Assembly (NCBI RefSeq): GCF_037126465.1
Contig: NC_088202.1
Span: 27,016,213-27,080,212, forward strand
Source of the DNA: Ornithodoros turicata
Taxonomy: Eukaryota > Arthropoda > Arachnida > Ixodida > Argasidae
Reading direction: 5' to 3'
Length of the DNA stretch: 64,000 nucleotides
Part shown: piece after piece, positions 46,140 through 56,479 of the stretch
How the letters are laid out: each line of letters opens with the position of its first letter
How positions within the stretch are numbered: the stretch's first letter is position 1
Translations under genes and position numbers: made by a program
The notes under the pieces: model-generated
The model's database searches: none
Seen by the model: the letters and a program-made list of their open reading frames with translations, nothing else
Told to the model about the DNA's origin: nothing

Positions 46140-46400
46140 ATGAGAAACTACGGCACCCCCGTCAGCATCGCGTGTGGTCCGTTCCGGTATTTTTTCCGTG
46201 ACCGGCGTACGGCGCTCGGGTGGAGGCTCTTACCGGTGGGCGGAGCGTGGGCGGAGCATGGCCGGACGGCTGCGTGCGCGCTTACCCGCTCGCATTTTTC
46301 AGCCTGGGCCGACTTCTTTCGTCATTTTTCAGTCTGAGCCGACTTCAATCGCAATTTTTCTCCAGCTACAATAGGGGTGCAGTAGGCGGTTTACATGCAA
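46140..46400. repeat. GGGCCGACTTC-type simple repeat, left part
   Basis: Degenerate repeats of TGGGCCGACTTCTTTCG, CATTTTTCAG and a TTTACATGCAA word. The same words continue at 51950-52570, on the other side of the LINE. Confidence 0.6.
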
Positions 46401-46795
46401 AGGATAGCCATACACGAAAGTACAAGTAAAAATATATTTATTAAAGTCATTAGTGTCAGGAATTATATTATGACTGTGTGAAGGAGAAAAACACAGCCAA
46501 AAAACCTGATGCAGAAGAAACACAATACACGTAACAACGGTTATACCTATTACAGGCATGATACAATAGCATTGAAGGGGTATCACACATCATACACAAT
46601 ATTTTTTTATTAGTGGTAATCACGCGTTTTCAATGAAGCAGAAGGGATAGCACATTTAATCAAAGAAGATATTTTTAATCAGTACGATTACAATCAAAAT
46701 TACAAGTTTTATTATAAAAAGTCTCACATTATTATACGTGAGCACCATAGTGGAGTTTTAATTACAAACTTCTCATAGGGGGATGTATGTAACTT

Positions 46796-46807
46796 CAAGA
46801 ACAATAG
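46796..46807. repeat. 12-bp target-site duplication of LINE 2 (5' side)
   Basis: CAAGAACAATAG, repeated exactly at 51938-51949 directly after the LINE tail. Confidence 0.92.
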
Positions 46808-46930
46808 TCGCTGTGTGTCGTTGTGAAGTGGAACAGCCTTTAGCCTTTAGGCTTTTTCAGAGCCGTTGAAAAAGAAATCGAACCATCACGGACCTCCCGC
46901 CGTAATCTGGACGGGAGGTCCAACGTCTCT

Positions 46931-48157
46931 ATGACACTTACCACAGGTCAACAGGTCCCCGTCAGCCCCGCCAAACGCCAACGGGTAGGGAGCCCTTCCT
47001 CTGGTGATCCCAACATTCCACAGATCGTAAATGTTCCCGATAACACCATGGACACTTCGGCACCGCCAGCTCCTCAGCAGACAGATGCGATGAACGATAG
47101 CAACCTGCCACTTCACTTCATGACCCGTTCACCACTGTCACCTACAGGAAGAACCGAGCCGGCGGTATTCCCATACTGTTTCGACCAGCAACTACTGACT
47201 ACTCCTTCTGGAAGGTGAATCCTAATGCGGTCGCTAGTGAGATACGCCTGCTAACCCAACAACAGGTTATGCACCACCGTTTCCACCGAGATGGTTCTCT
47301 CTTCGTCTCCGTACGGTCCGAAGCAGCCGCCCGCAACCTTTTGTCTGCTAAGTGCTTAGCTGGCATTCCGGTGATACCATCCATACCCCAATCGTACGCC
47401 AGAAATATGGGCAAGATATATGATGTTCCAAGAGAGTATTCGAACGACGACCTCGTGCTCTATCTTAAAGACGCAGGGGTTTTATCAGCACGGCGACAGG
47501 TTCGGCATTCCTTAGCAGAAGATGGCAGTGATGTGTTCACCCCGTTACGGAGCGTTATCCTGACTTTTGAACCTACAATCCATCTTCCTCCCCGAATTAC
47601 CCTTGGGTTTCAGACCTTCACAGTCCAAGAGTACATAGAAGGCCCCATACAGTGTTATAACTGCCAACGATTTGGCCAAAAGAGAGCCAAAGTGTGCTAA
47701 CTGCAAATCCAGCCATCCCGCATCATTTTCTTTATGTCCTGTCAAGACCGCCGCCGCCAAGAGGCACCAAGACCGAACCCTACGACTTCCGTCTGACGCT
47801 CCTAGGGATGCTAGTGCCACACTCCCGTCTCGTACAAATGCACAAGAATTTCCTGCACTACCCCCTCGATCTGCACCAGGTAAACGAGGGTCGCTGAACA
47901 CAGTCGCGGCTACGCCTATCACAAGCGCACCGCCTCCTCGTCCATCAAGACAGATTACAAACACTTACGCCAGTGTGACGGAACCAGCACCCTCATCAGC
48001 CCCCCAATATATGCCTCCTCTGGGACTCTTCTCAGCGGTACTCGCTGCCCTTAAGGCCATTGTCTCTGCTTTTCCTGGTGCGTCGCAACTGCCCGAGGTT
48101 CAAGCGCTTCTGGCACTGGAGGCATTATCTTCGCATCAGCATGACGGAATTGTATAA
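46931..48157 (+). pseudogene. LINE copy 2 ORF1, gag-like, broken by frameshift and deletion
   Basis: The N-terminal frame starts at ATG 46931 and loses register near 47120. The next frame (from about 47128, FTTVTYRKNRAGGIPILF, to 47700) carries the region equivalent to residues after GIPVLF in copy 1 and the first half of a zinc knuckle (CYNCQRFG). There it is joined out of frame to KCANCKSSHPASFSLCP in the third frame (to 48157). Compared with copy 1, the second half of knuckle one and all of knuckle two (roughly 25-30 residues) are missing. The ORF1 protein is therefore not made as one chain. Confidence 0.85.
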
Positions 48158-51100
48158 AAAAGCCCTGGCCATGCAGTGGAATCCTCGAAGCCTGCGTAAC
48201 AAGCTCCCAGATTTTAAATTACATCTCCAACAGTACAAGTTCCCTTTCATAGCTATATGCGAACACGGCATGGATTGTACACATCGTGTTAGTGGATACA
48301 CAATCTATCGCTCTCATCATTCCTCTGAGAGTAGAGCAGCGCTATACGTTCGCAATGACCTCGTTGCTGCACCCATCGGCTCAGTTTGTCATCGCTCTTA
48401 TGATTACGTCACATGCAGGATCCGCCTTGGCCCCATGCTGTTAACGGTCGTCAGTATCTATATCCGTCCCGCGGTACAGGTCCCGTGGAGTGACCTCGAA
48501 CGCTTACTTGGTTCTCTGGAAGCCCCGGCGCTTGTGCTAGGGGACTTCAATGCGCATCACTCGGCCTGGGGAAGCCGAAGGACGGACAGTAGGGGAAGGA
48601 GGTTGTTAGAGGCAATGGAGAATAATAGCATGTGCCTGCTGAACAACCGCGAGCCCACTTACATGCGATCCCCAATGTCACTTGATGTATTGGACCTCTC
48701 GTGGTCCTCAACCGACATAATTCGCCACTTGTCGTGCGCTACGGACGTCGACACTAGAGGTAGCGATCATTTTCCTCTATATATTTCGCACGACAGACTG
48801 CCCCTCTCAGCCACTGCTGGACTGATTTCTTTCACAAACTGGAGACGTTTTCGTGCGGGCCTCAGAACATCTGTGCACACCGGTATGTCCCCAGAGGCTC
48901 TCTCTCAAGCAATTACCCGCGGTATTCAGGACGCGGTGGTCATGTCTAAAAGGGTAACAGGCCATATCGGCCATTCCCCCGCTATTAATCACCTTAGAGC
49001 ATTACGTCGCCGAGCAGAAAGAACGGCTCGTCGGACAGGGCAACTTACGGACATTGTGGAATACCGCCGGATGAAAGCTAAAGTAACACGAGAACTTAAA
49101 AACGAGGACAGGAAGCGTTGGCGTAAGTTTTGCCACCACCTTTCACCGTTCGATCCGGCCACGAAGATCTGGCGGACAATCCGATCTCTGAAGGAGGCGC
49201 CCCCTCAAAAGAATCCTCTCGCGGCCTTGGCTATCGTTCAGAGTGTAGACGAGAACACGCTTTCGACGGACTTCTGTGTGGTACTAACGACTCCGGCGGC
49301 TGCCTCGACCACGCCCCTACACCGCAGTTTTGTCCACAGTTTGGCGGCTGAACTTCACCACGACTGGCCCCGTCCCCCGGAAGTTATGGACCGCGACTTC
49401 ACACTAATCGAGCTAAAGGCAGCGTTGAAGCTTGTGAACGCCAGCTCCTCCCCTGGGCCCGATAAAATCACCTATGCCGCCCTACGAAACCTTGACGGGC
49501 GGTCACTCCAAGCTCTCCTTCATGTCTATAATACGTCTTGGCAACAAGGATGTTTACCACATACATGGAAGGAGGCCTTGGTTGTTCCCATCCTGAAACC
49601 AGGCAAGCCCCCAAATGCCCTATCCTCCTTTCGCCCGGTGAGCCTGACAAGCTGTGTGGGGAAACTGATGGAGAGAATGGTTTTGCATCGCGTCGACTGG
49701 TGGCTCGAAAAACGACGTGCGTTCCCTCACGAAATGGCTGGATTTCGTCGCCACCGAAGCTCCATGGATCCAGTTCTCGACCTAGTCTCTACAGTTCAAC
49801 ATGCTCGAGCCCATCGACGGATCGTCCGATCGGTCTTCCTCGACATCAAGCGCGCCTATGATACCGTCTCGCACATTTGTGTGCTGCATGCCTTGCGCTC
49901 GTTTGGAGTATCCGGTCGGCTCTTCATCTGGCTCCAAGACTTCCTTACGGACCGAACTGTCGCTGTCCGTACGTCCCAAGGCCAAAGCCCTCAGCATCCT
50001 GTTCCCCAAGGAGTCCCCCAAGGAAGCATTCTCAGCCCGACACTCTTTAACGTGGTGATGGCCGGCCTACAATCAGTAATTCCTCGCAAAGTGTCGTTCT
50101 CCGTGTATGCAGATGACGTCGCCCTTTGGACGGTAGGAAAATCACGCCCGGCTCTCCAGCGCCGCCTGCAGCTCGCTTTAAACAATATCCATACGTACCT
50201 GACGCACCTCGGGATGGACCTTTCACCCGAAAAGTGTGCCGAGCTCCCTTTCACGCGTAAAGCTATGGCCAATTTCCCACTTTGGCTTGGTTTAAAGAAG
50301 CTAGAACCAGTACGTTTTCACCGCTTCCTTGGCGTGGTAATCGACTCGGACTTGCGCTGGGCTCGGCACATTAAACACCTTGAAACTAAAGTGCAGCGAT
50401 GGCTCCCCGCAATCCAACACCTTTCTGGCCCAGGATGGGGCTGTGATGAGCGTTCCCTGCTCGCGGTTCACGCGGCATTGGTGAGGGCAACTGTGCTTTA
50501 CAGCCTTCCTATTCTGCACAGGATATCAACAACTTCATTAAATACGCTTCGGTCCCTGTTTGCTCGAAGCCTTCGTCGATGCCTCGAAGTTCCAAGAATG
50601 GCTGAAACAAGACAAGTACTGGCTGAAGCTGGTGAGCTCCCTATTGAAGTTCTCCGTGAACGGGAAACGGCTCGGCACTACCTCCGTTTGCGTGCTCACA
50701 TTCCCCGCCACCCGCTACTCAGGAAAATTCGATACCGCCCTGGAAGCGACTTCTATCGAGTAGCGCAGAGGACACGCCAGACTCTCACTGGCTTCATAAC
50801 TAAGGACACTATACCGCCGGAAGCCCCCTGGTCTCTACCGGTACCGCCCACTTTTGTACGCCTCCCAAACCTTCTGCAAAGAAGAGATCAGGTCCCCCCT
50901 CAAGTCCTCCGAGCCCATTTTGATGCTCTGGTAGACGAGAAGTTTTCTACGTTTACGGCAGCATATACTGATGGCGCATCCCGAAACAACAAGTCCGCCT
51001 CAGCCTTCGTCATTCCATCCGAAGGCGTCGTGCACGGAAGACGCCTTTCACATCCAACCTCCTCCACAGCTGCGGAACTCTATGCCATCCTTTTCTTTCT

Positions 51101-51827
51101 ACAACACATCGCTGATTTTCCACCCCGGGAATGGGCAGTCTTTACAGACTCCAAATCTGCACTTCAAGCAATTGAAACTTCCGGCATACGAGGCCCATCC
51201 GCACCCCTGGTCACGGACGTGTTAATGGCTTACTACACTATCTACGCCGCAGGCCACAGGCTAGTTCTCCAGTGGGTTCCAGCCCATTGTGGTGTCGTGG
51301 GGAACGAGCAGGCCGACAGCGCCGCAGAGGCAGCACTCTCGTCTCGGAACCGGACCCGTATTGTTCTGCTCAGAGGAGACCGCCGTTCAATTCTGCGACG
51401 TCTAGTGACACCCCTGGCTTCCCGCCAACGGACAACCGACATTCTTCCCCCTTCTATGTTGAACAGAGTTGATCCCACGCTCGCTTTCCGCATGCCACGA
51501 AACACATCTCGTCAGGATGCTGCATTAATTCACCGCATGCGCCTCGATGTGGCCTTTACAGCTCAGTGGCGTTACCGCTTGAGACAAATTGATTCTCCCA
51601 CCTGCTGCCACTGTGGTGCTCTTGAGGATCTAGAGCACATTCTTCTTCATTGCCCTCACTACGAACCTTCCCGAACCACACTCTCCGAGTCTCTTCGTCA
51701 GCTGGACTCTCGCCCTTTCTCCCTACCGAAATTGCTTGGTCCCTGGCCCAATCCAGCCCAGCAACGCTCTGCGCTCAAAGCTCTTCTGACATTTCTGGAC
51801 ACCATCGGACTTCGATCGTTGTTGTAA
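48141..51827 (+). CDS. LINE copy 2 ORF2: APE endonuclease, reverse transcriptase, RNase H
   Basis: Intact 1228-residue frame. ATG 48141 is chosen because it gives the same 17-nt overlap with ORF1 (ending 48157) as in copy 1; the frame stays open upstream without an ATG. Residues 1-220 are the endonuclease (QWNPRSLRNK, GDFNAHH at 134-140, GSDH at 207-210). The RT follows with LKPGKPPNALSSFRPVSLTS, AGFRRHRSS, FLDIKRAYDTV, GVPQGSILSPTLFN and YADD at 656-659. RNase H is about 938-1070 (YTDGAS with D944, AELYAI, TDSKSALQAI, PAHCGVVGNEQAD). A C-terminal CCHC-H-C finger starts at C1155 (CCHCGALEDLEHILLHC). The protein would nick target DNA and copy the element RNA there. It appears fully coding-competent. 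Confidence 0.95.
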   Translation: MTELYKKALAMQWNPRSLRNKLPDFKLHLQQYKFPFIAICEHGMDCTHRVSGYTIYRSHHSSESRAALYVRNDLVAAPIGSVCHRSYDYVTCRIRLGPMLLTVVSIYIRPAVQVPWSDLERLLGSLEAPALVLGDFNAHHSAWGSRRTDSRGRRLLEAMENNSMCLLNNREPTYMRSPMSLDVLDLSWSSTDIIRHLSCATDVDTRGSDHFPLYISHDRLPLSATAGLISFTNWRRFRAGLRTSVHTGMSPEALSQAITRGIQDAVVMSKRVTGHIGHSPAINHLRALRRRAERTARRTGQLTDIVEYRRMKAKVTRELKNEDRKRWRKFCHHLSPFDPATKIWRTIRSLKEAPPQKNPLAALAIVQSVDENTLSTDFCVVLTTPAAASTTPLHRSFVHSLAAELHHDWPRPPEVMDRDFTLIELKAALKLVNASSSPGPDKITYAALRNLDGRSLQALLHVYNTSWQQGCLPHTWKEALVVPILKPGKPPNALSSFRPVSLTSCVGKLMERMVLHRVDWWLEKRRAFPHEMAGFRRHRSSMDPVLDLVSTVQHARAHRRIVRSVFLDIKRAYDTVSHICVLHALRSFGVSGRLFIWLQDFLTDRTVAVRTSQGQSPQHPVPQGVPQGSILSPTLFNVVMAGLQSVIPRKVSFSVYADDVALWTVGKSRPALQRRLQLALNNIHTYLTHLGMDLSPEKCAELPFTRKAMANFPLWLGLKKLEPVRFHRFLGVVIDSDLRWARHIKHLETKVQRWLPAIQHLSGPGWGCDERSLLAVHAALVRATVLYSLPILHRISTTSLNTLRSLFARSLRRCLEVPRMAETRQVLAEAGELPIEVLRERETARHYLRLRAHIPRHPLLRKIRYRPGSDFYRVAQRTRQTLTGFITKDTIPPEAPWSLPVPPTFVRLPNLLQRRDQVPPQVLRAHFDALVDEKFSTFTAAYTDGASRNNKSASAFVIPSEGVVHGRRLSHPTSSTAAELYAILFFLQHIADFPPREWAVFTDSKSALQAIETSGIRGPSAPLVTDVLMAYYTIYAAGHRLVLQWVPAHCGVVGNEQADSAAEAALSSRNRTRIVLLRGDRRSILRRLVTPLASRQRTTDILPPSMLNRVDPTLAFRMPRNTSRQDAALIHRMRLDVAFTAQWRYRLRQIDSPTCCHCGALEDLEHILLHCPHYEPSRTTLSESLRQLDSRPFSLPKLLGPWPNPAQQRSALKALLTFLDTIGLRSLL

Positions 51828-51937
51828 AGGGACTCGTTATTTTATTCCCCCCATTCCACCAAGCACTGGGGTAGAGTATCGCCTGTTGCGATGAAACTCC
51901 CCACTCTCCAAGGCCGAAAATAAAGTTGTTGTTGTTG

Positions 51938-51949
51938 CAAGAACAATAG
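51938..51949. repeat. 12-bp target-site duplication of LINE 2 (3' side)
   Basis: CAAGAACAATAG, identical to 46796-46807. Confidence 0.92.
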
Positions 51950-52580
51950 CTGGGCCGACTTCTCTAGCGATTTTTTTTTTCAGCGCGCGGTTGGTGCAGC
52001 GCAGGTGAGGGGCTGTCCGGGTGCTTACCAGCAGGCCGACGGGCCTGGTGCGCCCTGGGTTGACTTCTTTGGCGATTTTTCCGCCTGGGCAGACTTCTCT
52101 AGCGATTTTTTATTTTATTTTTCAGCGCGCGGTGCGGGGCGCGCAGGTGAGGGGCTGTCCGCGTGCTTACCAGCGGGCCGAAGCGCTGAGCGTCCACTTA
52201 TGGTTGTACACCCTGTGCCGACTTCTTTGGCTATTTTTCGGCCTGGGCCGACTTCGTTCGCATTCTTTTTCAGGTGGCGCGTGGGCACTCTACATGCAAG
52301 TAGGGGCATGCACACTGAGAACATCGGGCCGACTTCTTTGGCGATTTTTCACCCTCGACCGACTTCATTCGCAATTTTTTTCAAGTGGTGCGTGAGTGGT
52401 TTACATGTAAGTAGGCGGGTGAGGGGGTGTCCTAATGCCTAGCAGCGAGCCGGAGAGCTGCGCGTGTCCTTATCGTTCTGTATTTTTTTCACCTGGGCCG
52501 ACTTCTTTGGCAATTTTTCCGCCTGTGCCGACTTCATTCGCAATTTTTCAGGCGGCGCGTGAGTGGTTTACATGTAAGTA
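51950..52580. repeat. GGGCCGACTTC minisatellite-like array
   Basis: Recurring TGGGCCGACTTCTTTGGCGA followed by TTTTTC and CGCGTGAGTGGTTTACATGT, AAGTAGG, in irregular order over about 600 bp, with CAGCGCGCGGT blocks. It matches the flank left of the LINE (46140-46400). Open frames over it are periodicity artefacts. Confidence 0.75.
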
Positions 52581-53224
52581 GGGACACGCACACCGTCATC
52601 CCAGCCAGACCCGTTTCCGGAAGAAAGCAACACGCTCGCGTTGGGCGCCGCGTTAACGCGTCGAATCGCGTTCGGTTTCGGAACGGTGTCCGGGCATAGC
52701 CTCCTATATACTTCAATGCCTGCCCAGTCGAAGCGGAACCCATGCGAACCGGCCGTCCACTGTAGTGGCGCCACATACACGGGGTATGATCATCATATCG
52801 CTCCGTTTTCTGGCGCGTGATGTTTCGGTTTCGCGCGTGACTGCAGCGTCGTCTGCCTGCCAGCTGTGTTCTGTCTGTCTGGTGTCAACCTATACCCTCA
52901 TCTGCTTCCAAGCCTGTCACTATACATATAAATTGGAAAATTTGTATGCTCTTCGTTTATATTGAGGTATCAAGTGCACCTCTGTGAGCAACAAATAGTA
53001 GGTTTTCCGTAATGATTGCATGCGTATTCGGGTTCGCCTCTGCCAAAGCGGAGAAGCCAGAAAGGCACTAGAGGCGTAACTAGAGTATGCACTTGTAACC
53101 TTTCGGATAAGGCTTGGTGTGTTCTTTGTACCCTGAAAGCACGTCCACTGCCTGCATGTTTCACATCAACAAATGCTACCATGACACAACGCGAAGCAAC
53201 TTAGGATATGCCTGACCTTTCGTC
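52581..53224. other. No gene recognised
   Basis: Non-coding, with short frames only. CG-rich near 52640-52700. Confidence 0.45.
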
Positions 53225-53300
53225 AGTGGCGTAGCGATGGGGGGGGGGGGGGGGGGCTTTGAGCCTTTTAGCCCTCCCCCCTCGAAACCATACCTAATCG
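53225..53300 (+). repeat. CAGTGGCGTAGC/G-run repeat (copy 1)
   Basis: CAGTGGCGTAGCGATGG then a run of more than 15 G, then TTGAGCC...CCCTCCCCC. The same layout occurs at 58984-59040. Such short elements are common in invertebrate genomes; the family is not identified. Confidence 0.6.
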
Positions 53301-53386
53301 TAGTGCATCTGGGGAAGGACAAAGAACGGAAATCCGCCTGTCCCATATAAGGGAGAGAATGGCATAACACAGGCAAGCTGGTGGAC

Positions 53387-53511
53387 GAACTTCATGACTG
53401 AAAAGCCTGAGTCTGGGCAGAGATGCAAACACACGACAAGGGGACTCAGTCGTGGACCTGCTCGTGTGTTTGCATCTCTGTCCAGAGTCATACTTTTGAG
53501 TCATGGAGTTC
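53387..53511. repeat. 125-bp hairpin (MITE-like)
   Basis: GAACTTCATGACTGAAAAGC, continuing to CAGAGATGCAAACACACGA, is inverted downstream as GTGTGTTTGCATCTCTGTCC ... CATGGAGTTC ending at 53511. Arms are about 50 bp with a few mismatches and a 20-25-bp loop. Confidence 0.8.
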
Positions 53512-53968
53512 CCATATGAGCTTCCCATAGATCCTCTCCCGAAACTTTTTTTTTCTGGCTATACGTCACTGCCTCTCATAGCTGTGGTCTCGATCGCGGA
53601 GATGAATTCCCCTGCGGCTTTGCACTGCTGAATCACCTGCCGAAATCATATCGTACGTCGGATGACAATCGATTGTCATGATTCGAAGGGTCACGGGTTC
53701 GCTCCTTTCTTATCTCCTTTCTGCTTTTGATCTTACTTTTTTTACGGGGAGGGGATGACTTGGTGGATGATTCTGTGGCTCTTCACATCGAGAGCGTCTG
53801 AGACAGAGACTGTCTGACAAGACAGATGTCTGGAAAATCTCGTTCCGGGCATTTTCCTTCTGTTATCGCCATACCGTGTACTGACGCTGGCAGCATACCG
53901 AGACGCCCTGACGGCGTCAGGAAAACTTCCGTGTGCACTTTCACTCCTGGCACAGGTGAGACGTCGGC

Positions 53969-54409
53969 ATGTCATACTGTTGCTTGCCTGGGTGCAAGTC
54001 TGACTCTAAGAACAAAGTCAAAGGCATCTCGTTTCATGAGATACCTAGTGAGGAGCGACTTCGAGTACAGTGGCTGAAAGCCATCTCTCGGCCTGACTGG
54101 TGCCCAAAAACATATTCATCGGTCTGCAGCCTCCATTTCATGCCTTCCGATTTCAAAGAAAGTTGCAAGACACGTCGGCTGAAAAGGGGTGCGGTTCCGA
54201 GTGTGTTTGAAGACACGTATTGCAGCCCTCCAGCTCCAAAGAAGAAAAGGGACGAGGACGGAGCCGCACAGACTAATGCCAATATTCCGGAGACTTTCTG
54301 CGTTTTGCAGCCGCGACCTACTGTCCATGGCGTGGAGTTTGTGCAAGAGGGGCGAGTTTTCAGCTCCCCATCGTCGCAAGGTTCTGGTCTGCGTATTTAC
54401 AAACCCTGA
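53969..54409 (+). CDS. Stand-alone THAP-domain protein (146 aa)
   Basis: ATG 53969 opens directly into a THAP zinc finger: MSYCCLPGCKS (C5 and C9), SFHEIPSEE, W35, WCPKTYSSVCSLHF (C53-x2-H56) and the closing AVPSVF (75-80). The rest is a basic/Pro-rich tail (APKKKRDEDG resembles a nuclear localisation signal) with no other domain. THAP fingers bind specific DNA and occur in transposases and host regulators. It could be the first coding exon of a longer gene: a GT after CGCAAG at about 54380 is a possible donor, but no downstream exon is recognised. It differs clearly from the THAP at 39656. Confidence 0.7.
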   Translation: MSYCCLPGCKSDSKNKVKGISFHEIPSEERLRVQWLKAISRPDWCPKTYSSVCSLHFMPSDFKESCKTRRLKRGAVPSVFEDTYCSPPAPKKKRDEDGAAQTNANIPETFCVLQPRPTVHGVEFVQEGRVFSSPSSQGSGLRIYKP

Positions 54410-55705
54410 CCGATAAGCGACTTCGGCGGCGGCGCCAGCTCGGAGCACCCAAAACCTGAGACGGGCGCCTCTGCCCGTCTTGGAAATACGAAGGAAAGAT
54501 GGCGGCTCGCTAACCAAGCCCACTGTTGAAAGTTTGAGCGATCGCGGGGGAGAAATGATTTTGTGCTGCTGTGTGGAGCGTTTTCGCACGTTCAGGTGCA
54601 TAATGCTGACATTGTTGGTGCTCTATGGAATGTCGAGGAGAAACGCGTGAAGTGCGCGAAGAATAACAGCCCGATGGGTTGCACTCGCCGTGGTGGTTGA
54701 ACTAGTTGAACAGACAGCCGAAGAGGCCACTTCGGTGGTTTCATTCAGTGCCGGTGCTGAGCGTTTCATGTGAACAACGTCAGTTTTCTCTTGTGAGCCT
54801 GCCATAAATGTGTGCATCTGAAGTATACTTTTTACCGGCTGATGGATGACATGAAGTAATCGAATCTGCTCCTTAGCCAGAGAAATGGAAGGCAACAGAT
54901 TTGAACATTAGATCACGTGCATGAGATACGTGCACCTCAACAGATGATCACCGTTCTGCTGGAAAATCACAACGTATATTACATGTGACCGTTAATGTGT
55001 ACACAGCCCGTACTGATACTGAAGTTGGCGTACACCAGCTGACGGCCTTCTTTTCTTTTGTCGTTATTTACGCAATATGTTAATTTTTCCACATGAATCC
55101 GCATGCATTTCTGATAAATTAATTGGCCCGACGTCTACCCGTACCCTAAATTAGAAAAAAAAACAGTTCTGGGTCTCAACACTGCACTAGCAAAAGGCCC
55201 ATTCTGATCTAAGCACTGCAAGAAAGATCTTGTGTGTGTGTGTTTTTGACACCATGAAGACATCACTAGAATTGGTGCGAGAATAGAATAGAACAGGTGA
55301 TCGTGATGAAAAACTGCATATCTACTTTTCTGACTACTTTTTATTTCAAGGAAGCTGCAGCATCTGAATTGCAGTGTGATATATCTATTTCTAAGTGCTG
55401 AGCGTCTCGAGCACAGATAAGCACAAGCTTGCTAGTTGGCTAACTGGATCACCGTAATACATGTTTGGACGGTATTTCTCGAGCAGCCAGGGAATGTCTG
55501 TGCGCAAGTGTGTGAAGTAGAGTTTAGTGTGAAGCACTCTTACCTACGTCAGGATTACTGGACGTATTGTGTGTGTGTGTGTAGTGAGTGAATTGCACAC
55601 AGAATGCATGTGGTTGTTGCGGAAGTGTCCATCGCTAACAGCAGTCCATTGCAGTGCAGTGCTAGAGATTCGCTTTCTGGGCTTAAAGGAATGAGTATAG
55701 GGCGA
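54410..55705. other. No gene recognised
   Basis: Non-coding; TG-repeat tracts near 55232 and 55570. Confidence 0.45.
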
Positions 55706-55802
55706 GGGCGGATTTAAGGTATGGCACAACATCATCCAGGAGATTGGGTTTTTACGTAACGAACACAGCCACTTGAGCCCCCCCACCCATTAAATCCGCC
55801 CC
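55706..55802. repeat. Short inverted-repeat element, 12-bp ends
   Basis: GGGCGGATTTAA at 55706-55717 and TTAAATCCGCCC at 55790-55801, with a C-run before the right end. It resembles widespread small elements with GGGGCGGATTTA termini. Confidence 0.55.
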
Positions 55803-56190
55803 ACAGGGAGCTGTATCACTGCAATTGGCAGTAAGTAGTAATCACGGAGTTTATACTCGTGTGTAAATCGGCAGTACCCTCCACACAGAAGTACAACATT
55901 ATGTGCTCAACTAAAATGGCACGTAGAAGCTTGATGCACACTTGGCAGGCTGATATTGTGCCAAGTGTGCGACCTCTAGCTGGTCCACTATGAGTTAAGG
56001 ATATTTAAATATGACAGTCAATCATCTGCAGTTATGAGCTATGAACTGTTTTGTTAACTATTAACATCTAATTGAGGCAATGTTAATATGTCATGCAATG
56101 TAAGTGCAGCTACATGATGGAATTCTCCTCCTCGGGTGAGTGCCACCAACCCCATGATACCTGATGCTGTGTATTCAGAACAAAAACATA

Positions 56191-56400
56191 CAGCATATTT
56201 CACTTACGAGTGATCCAAATTTTTTCTTTCAATTTTTTTCAAGCTGAATAAGGATAGTTTGGCTAATTAATTGGAAATGCTGATGTTCAGTGCCAGCTGC
56301 TGTTTATCACTGTACATCCTTAATTAGCCTAATTATCTCAATTGAATTGGAAAAAAATTTGAAAGAAAAAAATTGGGTCACTCTTAAGTGAAACACCCCT
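56191..56400. mobile_element. MITE-like palindrome (about 210 bp)
   Basis: Left arm ATTTCACTTACGAGTGATCC, AAATTTTTTCTTTCAATTTT; right arm, inverted, GTTTCACTTAAGAGTGACCC, AATTTTTTTCTTTCAAATTT. The similarity extends inward over TAATTAGCC/GGCTAATTA. No frame inside. Target duplication not clear. Confidence 0.75.
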
Positions 56401-56458
56401 TATATATAACTGCAAACCTGCAGAGTGCTGGCAATCCCGTAGACTCTCTTCCGTTTTC

Positions 56459-56479
56459 TTTTTTTTTTTTTTTTTTTTT
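56459..56479 (+). repeat. Poly-T tract
   Basis: Uninterrupted run of about 21 T; it could be the tail of a minus-strand retroposed sequence, but no source is recognised. Confidence 0.7.

Larger units (their letters stand above)
46808..51937 (+). mobile_element. LINE copy 2, full-length young insertion (5130 bp)
   Basis: Bounded by perfect 12-bp duplications. Order: 5' leader, ORF1 (frameshifted), ORF2 (intact), short 3' UTR with GGGGTAGAGTATCGCC and CCAAGGCCGAAAATAAAG, and a GTTGTTGTTGTTG tail. It shares family features with the minus-strand LINE at 12583-18171: the same 17-nt ORF1/ORF2 overlap, the same 1228-codon ORF2 length and the same tail. The fragment at 8527-8722 is closer to this copy than to copy 1. 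Confidence 0.93.

Noticed and set aside
46140..46429. Three overlapping frames of 65-69 residues
   Set aside because: Periodicity artefacts of the GGGCCGACTTC repeat.
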